Origin: JAKFWI01 sp035549875
GTDB lineage: Bacteria > Pseudomonadota > Alphaproteobacteria > Caulobacterales > Aquidulcibacteraceae
Assembly (NCBI GenBank): GCA_035549875.1
Contig: DASZPV010000074.1
Span: forward strand, 1-13,241
Direction: 5' to 3'
DNA: 13,241 nt
Shown here: positions 1-5,269 of the stretch, one piece after another
How positions within the stretch are numbered: position 1 is the stretch's first letter
Layout: each line of letters begins with the position of its first letter
Notes under the pieces: model-generated
What the model was told of the DNA's origin: nothing
Database searches by the model: none
The model's input: the letters and a program-made list of their open reading frames with translations, nothing else
Made by a program: the position numbers and the translations under genes

Positions 1-717
1 GGCGATCAGATCGTGCGTCTTGTTGTGGCCCTTGTCGGCCCATTCGCCCGGATCGAACACGGCGATGGAGGTGCCGCCCTGCACCATCATCATCTTGAAG
101 CTGGGCACGTCTGTATCGCCATCGCCGATGAATATCATGCGCGAGAACGGGATCGCCCGATCCTTCTCGGGCATCCATTCGTTCACCGCCCTGTAGTCCC
201 AGTGATTGTCGATGCCTTTGTTGATGCGAAACAAAAATTGCGTCTTGGTCGTGTAGTTGACCACGACGGACGGCCACACCGCCTCGCCCTTTTTGTCGTA
301 ATGATATTTACAGCCGAACACGTTCTTGAACTTGCCGTAGATCGAACTGCCCTCGACGATCTCGCGATTGCCCGCGGACACGACGTAATGCTCGATCTCA
401 AGCCCGACGCTTTTGCCGAAGGCGTCGATGCGATCGAACCAGTCCGGCACGCCCTCGAAATAGCTGAGCTTCTTGCCGCACGCCTGCAACAGTTTACGGG
501 TGATCGGATTGCCCAGCGCGCGGCCGGCTTCGACCAGGTGGCGCAGGTAGGCCAGCACATGGTCGCCGTCATCGGCGGTGTTCTGCTTCAACACTTCGGC
601 CCAGAACTTGGCGATCTGCGCCGGCGTTTTCACGCCAAGTTGCGGCAGCAGCGCGACATCCTGCATATTGCCGCGCGCCAGCGTACCATCGAAATCGTAA
701 ACAAGAGCGGCGCGCAC
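1..717 (-). CDS. HAD-family hydrolase, phosphoserine-phosphatase-like (3' end beyond window)
   Basis: Probable phosphatase of the haloacid dehalogenase superfamily; the substrate cannot be told from sequence. I translated 239 residues, open to the window edge. Motif I is DFDGT with nucleophile D8 and acid D10. A motif II serine lies in VVSAG (S114), a lysine of motif III type in NYTTKTQ (K158), and motif IV is GDGDTD (198-203). The stretch with TTKTQFLFRINKG is typical of a soluble HAD group annotated as 'haloacid dehalogenase-like hydrolase'. No signal peptide or membrane segment is visible. The only possible start near the N-terminus is GTG at 717-715, because an in-frame TGA (the stop of the Uma2 gene) sits at 723-721. 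No clear Shine-Dalgarno site precedes it, so translation is probably coupled to the upstream gene. The C-terminus is missing here. Confidence 0.85.
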   Translation of the reverse strand, partial: MRAALVYDFDGTLARGNMQDVALLPQLGVKTPAQIAKFWAEVLKQNTADDGDHVLAYLRHLVEAGRALGNPITRKLLQACGKKLSYFEGVPDWFDRIDAFGKSVGLEIEHYVVSAGNREIVEGSSIYGKFKNVFGCKYHYDKKGEAVWPSVVVNYTTKTQFLFRINKGIDNHWDYRAVNEWMPEKDRAIPFSRMIFIGDGDTDVPSFKMMMVQGGTSIAVFDPGEWADKGHNKTHDLIA

Positions 718-720
718 GCG

Positions 721-1293
721 TCAGAACAGATCGGCAAGACGGACGGAAATATCGGGAAACGCTTTGGGCGTCAGCACGGCGTCGGCGCGATGCTCCACAC
801 GTTCGCTGTAGCCCGCGGATGAAGGCTGCGTGAATACAACGGCAATCCGCCGGTCTAAATCCAACACCCACAATTCACGGACGCCCGCTTCCGCGTAAAG
901 CGGCGTCTTTAGATCGAAGTCCCGCCGATGCGATGACGCCGCAAGCTCGACTGCCAGCCTTACGTCCGGACCACGTACGTCGTGACTTTTCATCTGCGCG
1001 TCAAATACGTGCAGGTCCGGCTTGAACTCGATGTCGTCGGCCAGGAACAGACTAAGTTCGGTGGCGACAAACCATTCATCGCCGAGCGCACGGTTGAAGG
1101 CGCGAATTAGCAACGAGCGCGCGCGGCCATGCAGGTCGTGCTCTGACGGCATGGGAACGATCTCCCCCTTGATCAGCTCCATCGGCTCATCCGGCTCAAG
1201 AATGCCTGCATCGACCATGCGGTCGACATCAGCATTCGTGAACCGCCGACGCGGCAGGCCTTCCGCCGCTTGGGTGACAAAGGGGGCGTTCAT
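721..1293 (-). CDS. Uma2-family (DUF820) restriction-endonuclease-like protein
   Basis: A 190-residue protein of the Uma2/DUF820 family, which adopts a PD-(D/E)xK nuclease-like fold; the cellular role of this family is poorly known. Visible family marks in order: an N-terminal helix-rich part, MELIKGEIVPM (38-48), FKPDLHVFD (90-98, with D93 as the likely metal ligand), VELAASS (115-121, E116), a lysine in DLKTPLY (K129) and AGVRELWVLDL (136-146). Length is normal for the family and no key residue seems lost. The ATG at 1293-1291 has an AGGGTGG-like ribosome site just upstream. It lies 31 bp after murC on the same strand and 3 bp before the HAD gene, so the three are probably co-transcribed. 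It sits where murB is usual in alphaproteobacterial dcw clusters. Uma2 genes are often multicopy and found in accessory DNA, which suggests later acquisition. Confidence 0.85.
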   Translation of the reverse strand: MNAPFVTQAAEGLPRRRFTNADVDRMVDAGILEPDEPMELIKGEIVPMPSEHDLHGRARSLLIRAFNRALGDEWFVATELSLFLADDIEFKPDLHVFDAQMKSHDVRGPDVRLAVELAASSHRRDFDLKTPLYAEAGVRELWVLDLDRRIAVVFTQPSSAGYSERVEHRADAVLTPKAFPDISVRLADLF

Positions 1294-1324
1294 GCCGCCA
1301 CCCTAGCATAGGCCGGGAATTGCG

Positions 1325-2743
1325 TCACGCCGCGGCGGCTTTCAGGCGATCTGGCAGCGCGTTGGCGTGTGTGGTGATGTCTCCGGCGCCCAGCAGCACG
1401 ACGAGATCGCCCGGCCGCGCCTCGGCCCGCACCAGCGCGGGCAGATCGTCAAAACTCGCCAGCTTCTGCGCCTGGCGATGGCCGTGGCGGATAATGCTCT
1501 TGATCAGGGCTTCGGCGTCCACCCCCTCGATCGGCGCCTCGCCAGCGGAATAGACATCCGTCACCGCAACCACATCCGCTTCGTTGAAGCAGGTGGAAAA
1601 CTCGCCGAACAGATCGCGCAGCCTCGAATACCGGTGCGGCTGCATCACGGCGATCACGCGCCCGTCCGTCACTTCGCGCGCGGCCTTCAGCACGGCGGCG
1701 ATTTCGACGGGATGGTGGGCGTAGTCGTCGACGATGCGCACGTCGTTCCAATAGCCCGTGGTGGTGAAGCGGCGCTTGACGCCGGTAAAGCTCTTCAGCC
1801 CCTCGCGGATGGCTTCCTTGCTGACGCCGAGTTCGCGCGCGACGGCGATCGCGGCGATGGCGTTCTGTACGTTGTGGCGGCCCGCGACGGGGAGAAAAAC
1901 ATCCTCCATCGCCAGCGCGACGCCGCTGCCGCGCCGGCGCGCGATGATATCGAAGGTCGAGCCTTCCTTCGCCGGGCGCACGTTGACGCCGCAGAAATCG
2001 GCCTGCGGATTGAAGCCGTAGGTGATCGTGCGCCTATCCTGCACCCGCGCGGCGAGCGCCTGCACCTGCGGGTGATCCACGCAAAGCACGGCGAAACCAT
2101 AAAATGGAATGTTCTCGACATAGGATTGATACGCCGCGTTCATCGCTTCGGCGGTGCCGTAATGATCGAGATGTTCGGGGTCCATGTTGGTGACGACGAC
2201 GGCGGTGGCGCGCAGGCGGGTGAACGTGCCATCGCTCTCGTCGGCCTCGACCACCATCCACTGGCCCTCGCCAACGCGCGCGTTCGAGCCGTAGGCGTTG
2301 ATGATGCCGCCGTTGATGACGGTGGGATCCTTCTTGCCGGCCTCGAGCAAGGCCGCGACCATCGAGGTCGTCGTGGTTTTGCCATGCGTGCCGCCGATCG
2401 CGACGGTCCATTTCAGCCGCATCAGCTCTGCCAGCATGTCGGCGCGGCGCACGATCGGCAGGCCGCGCTCCCTGCCCGCGACGATTTCCGGATTGCCGTT
2501 CCTGATCGCCGAGGAAATCACGATCACGCCGGCCGAGCCGACATTCTCCGCCTTGTGGCCGAGCACGATTTTCGCGCCGCGCGCGCGCAGCCGCTCGGTG
2601 TTGGCGCTCTCGCGCGTGTCCGAACCCTGCACCTCGTAGCCGAGGTTAAGCAGCACTTCGGCGATGCCGGACATGCCGATCCCGCCAATGCCGATGAAAT
2701 GGATCGGGCCAGTGTCGAACGGTATGGGTCGTACGGCAGTCAT
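1325..2743 (-). CDS. murC: UDP-N-acetylmuramate--L-alanine ligase MurC
   Basis: Cytoplasmic ATP-dependent ligase that adds L-alanine to UDP-MurNAc, the first amino acid of the peptidoglycan stem. The 472 residues show the whole Mur-ligase plan: N-terminal UDP-binding motif HFIGIGGIGMSG (15-26), ATP-binding P-loop GGTHGKTTT (118-126), central VVEADESDGTF (164-174), MDPEHLDHYGT (187-197), then the C-terminal domain with DDYAHHP (339-345) and MQPHRYSR (367-374). The start at 2743 gives the MTAVRPIPF N-terminus and has a GTGGAG ribosome site; an upstream ATG at 2794 would add 17 residues that do not look like MurC. It is cut off from murG by about 2.5 kb of unrelated genes and is divergent from the lipoprotein gene, so it must have its own promoter. 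murB does not follow it. Confidence 0.97.
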   Translation of the reverse strand: MTAVRPIPFDTGPIHFIGIGGIGMSGIAEVLLNLGYEVQGSDTRESANTERLRARGAKIVLGHKAENVGSAGVIVISSAIRNGNPEIVAGRERGLPIVRRADMLAELMRLKWTVAIGGTHGKTTTTSMVAALLEAGKKDPTVINGGIINAYGSNARVGEGQWMVVEADESDGTFTRLRATAVVVTNMDPEHLDHYGTAEAMNAAYQSYVENIPFYGFAVLCVDHPQVQALAARVQDRRTITYGFNPQADFCGVNVRPAKEGSTFDIIARRRGSGVALAMEDVFLPVAGRHNVQNAIAAIAVARELGVSKEAIREGLKSFTGVKRRFTTTGYWNDVRIVDDYAHHPVEIAAVLKAAREVTDGRVIAVMQPHRYSRLRDLFGEFSTCFNEADVVAVTDVYSAGEAPIEGVDAEALIKSIIRHGHRQAQKLASFDDLPALVRAEARPGDLVVLLGAGDITTHANALPDRLKAAAA

Positions 2744-2748
2744 GAGCG

Positions 2749-2754
2749 CTCCAC
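2749..2754 (-). promoter_or_regulatory. Ribosome binding site of murC
   Basis: GTGGAG on the minus strand, 5 bp before the ATG at 2743. It decides in favour of this start over the in-frame ATG at 2794. Confidence 0.7.
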
Positions 2755-2771
2755 AAACCGCCCGGATGTGA

Positions 2772-2787
2772 CCGGCGCCCGCGCCGG
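2772..2787. repeat. Short GC-rich inverted repeat
   Basis: CCGGCGC-CC-GCGCCGG, a perfect 7-bp stem with a 2-bp centre, lies inside the murC/lipoprotein divergent region. There is no T-tract on either side, so it is not a classic terminator. In such GC-rich DNA it may be chance. Confidence 0.35.
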
Positions 2788-2850
2788 AAAGCAAGGGCTC
2801 CGGGGCGGCGTAGCTTTACTTCCGCCCGATTGGGCGACCATTCTGCTACC

Positions 2851-2856
2851 GGAGGG
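2851..2856 (+). promoter_or_regulatory. Ribosome binding site of the lipoprotein gene
   Basis: GGAGGG, 10 bp before the ATG at 2867. The reading frame stays open for 1.5 kb upstream through the antisense of murC, so this site together with the signal peptide fixes the start. Confidence 0.7.
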
Positions 2857-2866
2857 ACGAAGCCTT

Positions 2867-3733
2867 ATGCGGACCCAGACCATAAAACGAGCGGCGCTGG
2901 CGTTCATCGCCGGCCTGGCGCTGGCCGCCTGCGATCAGACGGACCCCAACGGCCCGGCGCCCGCGGTGGAAAAGCTGTTCGAGCCCTATCTCAAGGGCGG
3001 CAACACCGCCGCCGCGCTCGACAACGCGCCGATGACGATGGATTTGCACGCCGTCATCGATAAAGCCGGCATCTACGGCAATCTATTGAACGAGCCTGTT
3101 CTGGATTTCGACCCGATCATCTTCGCGCAGGAAGCGCAGATCAAAAATGTCCGCGTCACGCAGGTCGGCCCGACGAAGGATGCGGGCTCGATCGCCCGCG
3201 CCAGCTTCGAGAACGCAGGCAAGCCGGTGACGCTGACCTACGAGATGAAGCGTCAGGGCGGCGCCTGGCTGATCGACAATATCAAAGGCCCGGACGGCGA
3301 TCTGCGCGGCATCATCGCCGAAGGCCTCAAACCCGCCGGCGAGCCGGAAGCGATGATTGCGCCGGTAAAGACGATTTACGAGCGCTACGGGCAGAAATCC
3401 TCGCCCGCGCATTCAGTGGCGCCGCTGGCCGACTGGGCGGCGCTGGCGCCCAGTTTTCAAATGCTGATGCAGGCCCGCGCCGACGCGATCAAAGCCACGG
3501 ACATGGACCCGCTCGGCTTCGATCCGATCGTGGATGGAACCGCATGGGATATATCAAACCTCACGCTCGAAGCGGCCAGTTCAGCCGTCATCGCGCGGTT
3601 CAAGAACGGCCCCGCCGACAAGGTGATCGTCTATGACGTCTCCCCGCAGGACGGCGCCTGGGCAATCGACGATATTCGCGCGCCGGGCGTGTGGGATGTA
3701 AGGTTCAAGCTGGAGGATGCGGGGATAAAGTAG
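2867..3733 (+). CDS. Predicted lipoprotein with two DUF3828-like domains
   Basis: Unknown function; a 288-residue predicted lipoprotein of the cell envelope. The N-terminus has basic residues, a hydrophobic run and lipobox LAAC with the acylated cysteine at C22, followed by D23. The mature part holds two similar units, about 34-140 and 165-271. Each begins with a helix of the type VEKLFEPY or VKTIYERY, then has a DFDPI or GFDPI motif, a pair of beta-strand-like segments, and ends in GGAWLIDNI or DGAWAIDDI. That end motif and the FDP motif resemble DUF3828, a domain of small exported proteins; the family assignment is by eye. The start is set by GGAGGG at 2851-2856 and by the signal peptide. 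The gene is divergent from murC and followed after 67 bp by another plus-strand gene. Composition is like that of the host, so it need not be a recent arrival. Confidence 0.85.
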   Translation: MRTQTIKRAALAFIAGLALAACDQTDPNGPAPAVEKLFEPYLKGGNTAAALDNAPMTMDLHAVIDKAGIYGNLLNEPVLDFDPIIFAQEAQIKNVRVTQVGPTKDAGSIARASFENAGKPVTLTYEMKRQGGAWLIDNIKGPDGDLRGIIAEGLKPAGEPEAMIAPVKTIYERYGQKSSPAHSVAPLADWAALAPSFQMLMQARADAIKATDMDPLGFDPIVDGTAWDISNLTLEAASSAVIARFKNGPADKVIVYDVSPQDGAWAIDDIRAPGVWDVRFKLEDAGIK

Positions 3734-3800
3734 CGATGAGGCGATACTCGGCTATTGGCGCCAGAGCAGACGAATCCTCGAAATAATAAGGGGGATGTAA

Positions 3801-4313
3801 ATGACAAGTCAGGACGCAATTGGCGTTGGCACTCTGCTCGTCGGCGCGATGACGCTGATTGGCGGATTCATTATCGTCGGCCTACAAAACCAGAGCGCGA
3901 AGCGCTTAACGTGCCTGCAAATTTTTGTCGGTGTCGCTGCACAATACGATGCGCCAGACATGCAACTATGCCGCGCGTCGCTCGCACGATGCCTTTTGGC
4001 CGACCGGAATGCTCTTGAGATCAACGATCGCTTGTTAGTTTTCTATGAAAACATAGCGATCTTGAACCGAAGGCACGTGTTAGACGAGGAGCTTTTAGCG
4101 AATACATTCGCCGTTGATGTTTGTGGCTACTGGTATGCGCTTGAGCACTACGTCCGCCACGTAAGGGACAAGTTCAAAGACGAAAGTCTTTACATTGAAT
4201 TTCAGAGATTAAAGGACCGCTTTGAACGACAAACCGGTTACGGGTTTTTGCGCAAGCAGACCGAGGAAGAAACGCGGACCTTCTTGGAAATGGAAACACG
4301 CCGCGACCCGTAG
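3801..4313 (+). CDS. Membrane-anchored hypothetical protein, DUF4760-like
   Basis: I do not recognise a function. The 170-residue product has one N-terminal membrane segment (about 6-28), then a charged, mostly helical soluble domain. Pattern marks are LLVFYENIAILNRRHVLDEELL (split around residues 78-99), a Cys-Gly-Tyr-Trp stretch near 108-111, and an RLKDRFERQTGYG region near 136-148. This order (an FxENIA-like helix, an aromatic-rich helix, a closing helix) resembles DUF4760-type proteins, a weak match by eye. The start has a strong GGGGGA ribosome site at 3790-3795. Base composition is clearly lower in GC than the flanking genes: two 60-base samples I counted gave 52% and 42%, whereas the neighbours are visibly GC-richer. 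This hints at horizontal origin. It could be co-transcribed with the lipoprotein gene 67 bp upstream. Confidence 0.7.
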   Translation: MTSQDAIGVGTLLVGAMTLIGGFIIVGLQNQSAKRLTCLQIFVGVAAQYDAPDMQLCRASLARCLLADRNALEINDRLLVFYENIAILNRRHVLDEELLANTFAVDVCGYWYALEHYVRHVRDKFKDESLYIEFQRLKDRFERQTGYGFLRKQTEEETRTFLEMETRRDP

Positions 4314-4365
4314 GTAGCCGAATGTCAAATGAACTCGGATTGTCTGCTCTCAGGGAACAGTAGAC

Positions 4366-4399
4366 GGAGGGCGCTTCAAGTCGAAACGAGCGTCCCTCC
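4366..4399 (+). terminator. Stem-loop downstream of the 3801-4313 gene, possible terminator
   Basis: GGAGGGCGCT (4366-4375) pairs with AGCGTCCCTCC (4389-4399) except for one bulged base, with a 13-base loop. It lies 52 bp past the stop of the plus-strand gene. The following bases contain only a broken run of T, so intrinsic termination is plausible but not strong. Confidence 0.4.
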
Positions 4400-4447
4400 T
4401 CCCCTTGTTGTTGGAGAGAAGAGTTCGACACTCGACAACCGCGTTCA

Positions 4448-4608
4448 CCCTCCCCGCGAGGGGAGGGTCGGCGCGGCGTGCATCAGCACGCAAGCCGGGG
4501 TGGGGTGAATCCCGGCGCTCGAAACTTGCTCAAGCATCCGGGTGTCGGGATTCACCCCACCCCGCTGCGCGACTGTCGTCGCTTGCGACCCTCCCCTCGC
4601 GGGGAGGG
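4448..4608. repeat. 161-bp nested inverted repeat between convergent genes
   Basis: The outer arms are CCCTCCCCGCGAGGGGAGGG (4448-4467) and its exact reverse complement (4589-4608); the match extends to 23 bp (4448-4470 with 4586-4608). Each outer arm is itself a hairpin with an 8-bp stem and a 4-base loop. An inner perfect pair of 18 bp, GGGGTGGGGTGAATCCCG (4497-4514) with its complement (4546-4563), encloses a 31-base loop. Sequence between outer and inner arms is only partly matched. No transposase, terminal duplication or reading frame is evident, so this looks like a non-coding interspersed palindromic or MITE-like element. It lies in the 306-bp gap 4314-4619 between convergent genes and begins 11 bp after the peroxiredoxin stop, so it may also end transcription from both sides. 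Apart from this and the stem at 4366-4399, I see nothing else in that gap. Confidence 0.85.
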
Positions 4609-4619
4609 TTTCGCATCCA

Positions 4620-5195
4620 CTATTTCTTCTGCGCGGCTTTCCAGGCCTTTACGGCGTCGAGCGTCTGGATGATGTGCTGATCGGGCTTGGGATCGGAATA
4701 GGCCAGCAGGATTTTGCCATCCGGCGCGATCACGTAGGACGTGCGCGCGCTCCAATCGACACGTGCCGGCAGCGACACGTCGAACGCCTTGATCGTTTCC
4801 GCGGAAGCAGCGCCGATCGGGAATTTGTCGCGGCAATGCTCGGCGGCGAACTCGGCGAGCCGCGCCTTGTTTTCTGTCGCGTTGGCCATCGTGCCGTCAG
4901 CGAGCTTGGCGCCGCCAGTGAGACCGATCAGCGTCGCGCCGGCGGCTTTGAAATCATCAGCCGCGTCGGCGAAAGCCTTCGTCTCGGCGGTGCAGCCGGC
5001 GGTGTAGGCTGCCGGGAAGAAGTAGATCACCACCGGGCCCTTCTTCAGCGCCTCGGTGAGCTTGAAATCGAACGCCTTGCCGCCGAGCGAGCCTTGCGTG
5101 GAAAATTCGGGCGCTTTGGCGCCGACGGAAAGCGCCGCATAGGCGGGGCTGGCGATCAGAGCCGCGAGCACGGCGGCGGCGATAAACTTCTTCAT
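4620..5195 (-). CDS. Exported peroxiredoxin, AhpC/TSA family (Bcp/PrxQ-like)
   Basis: Thiol peroxidase predicted to reduce hydrogen peroxide or organic peroxides in the periplasm. The 191-residue precursor has a Sec signal peptide (MKK, hydrophobic core 4-15, cleavage after AYA at residue 20). The thioredoxin-fold core shows VVIYFFPAAYTAGC with peroxidatic C68 in the PxxxTxxC motif, the TLIGLTGG strand-turn, and RTSYVIAPDGKI (151-162), with the arginine that usually supports the active-site thiolate. The resolving cysteine five residues after the first, seen in many PrxQ proteins, is absent; C121 is the only other cysteine of the mature protein and may serve instead. The ATG at 5195 has GGGAGG at 5204-5209; a longer in-frame start at 5258 would bury the signal peptide. 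It follows murG by 74 bp, with its own promoter candidate. Exact subfamily is uncertain. Confidence 0.9.
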   Translation of the reverse strand: MKKFIAAAVLAALIASPAYAALSVGAKAPEFSTQGSLGGKAFDFKLTEALKKGPVVIYFFPAAYTAGCTAETKAFADAADDFKAAGATLIGLTGGAKLADGTMANATENKARLAEFAAEHCRDKFPIGAASAETIKAFDVSLPARVDWSARTSYVIAPDGKILLAYSDPKPDQHIIQTLDAVKAWKAAQKK

Positions 5196-5203
5196 GCGGC
5201 TAA

Positions 5204-5209
5204 CCTCCC
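5204..5209 (-). promoter_or_regulatory. Ribosome binding site of the peroxiredoxin gene
   Basis: GGGAGG on the minus strand, 8 bp before the ATG at 5195. It supports the start that places the signal peptide at the N-terminus. Confidence 0.75.
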
Positions 5210-5211
5210 AG

Positions 5212-5262
5212 GCGCTTGGCCCGCGCGGGGTTATAGGCGCGCGCGGGAGGCAGGCCAAGCGC
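5212..5262. repeat. Inverted repeat overlapping the peroxiredoxin promoter
   Basis: GCGCTTGGCC (5212-5221) and GGCCAAGCGC (5253-5262) are a perfect 10-bp inverted pair separated by 31 bp. One arm covers the candidate -35 element; the other lies near the expected transcript start. In RNA from murG it would form a hairpin starting 7 bp after the murG stop, but there is no U-tract, so a role as terminator, attenuator or operator is open. Confidence 0.5.
5230..5258 (-). promoter_or_regulatory. Candidate sigma-70-type promoter of the peroxiredoxin gene
   Basis: On the minus strand TTGGCC (5258-5253) is followed after exactly 17 bp by TATAAC (5235-5230). Both boxes are good matches to the housekeeping consensus. 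Transcription would begin near 5223, leaving a leader of under 30 bases that contains the GGGAGG ribosome site. This would let the gene be expressed apart from the dcw transcript. Confidence 0.55.
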
Positions 5263-5269
5263 GCCGCGC

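Larger units (their letters stand above)
2744..2866. promoter_or_regulatory. Divergent intergenic region between murC and the lipoprotein gene
   Basis: This 123-bp gap separates two divergent genes, so it should carry a promoter for each. I could not find a convincing -35/-10 pair on either strand; the best pairs match only about half of the consensus -10. It contains a GC-rich 7-bp stem (2772-2787) and a small palindrome, CGCCCGATTGGGCG, at 2823-2836 that could be an operator. The assignment rests on gene layout rather than on promoter motifs. Confidence 0.5.

Noticed and set aside
183..572. Minus-strand open frame of 129 codons at the left edge
   Set aside because: It is a shifted frame inside the HAD gene; the true frame with DFDGT and GDGDTD starts at GTG 717.
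13..822. Plus-strand open frame of 269 codons at the left edge
   Set aside because: It is antisense to the HAD gene, whose catalytic motifs are clear on the minus strand, and it runs into the Uma2 gene.
1305..1310. TATGCT as a -10 box for a separate promoter of the Uma2 gene
   Set aside because: No -35-like hexamer occurs at the proper distance (the bases there read GCGGCG), so transcription from murC is more likely.
1367..2866. Long plus-strand open frame antisense to murC, continuous with the lipoprotein gene
   Set aside because: It is the mirror of murC codon bias in GC-rich DNA. Its residues are rich in H, R, A and D without domain structure, and the lipoprotein has its own ribosome site and signal peptide.
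3755..3787. TTGGCG with an AT-rich AAATAAT stretch as a promoter for the 3801 gene
   Set aside because: The spacing is 19 to 21 bp, and the start of transcription would fall on or next to the ribosome site.
4174..4431. Minus-strand open frame of 85 codons overlapping the end of the 3801-4313 gene
   Set aside because: It has no ribosome site, no recognisable motif and is mostly antisense to a better-supported gene.
4448..4608. CRISPR array or insertion sequence in the repeat region
   Set aside because: The arms are inverted, not direct and regularly spaced, and no transposase or cas gene lies in the window.
4405..4680. Small plus-strand open frames over the inverted repeat
   Set aside because: They run through the palindromic arms into the peroxiredoxin gene, lack a ribosome site and have low-complexity products.
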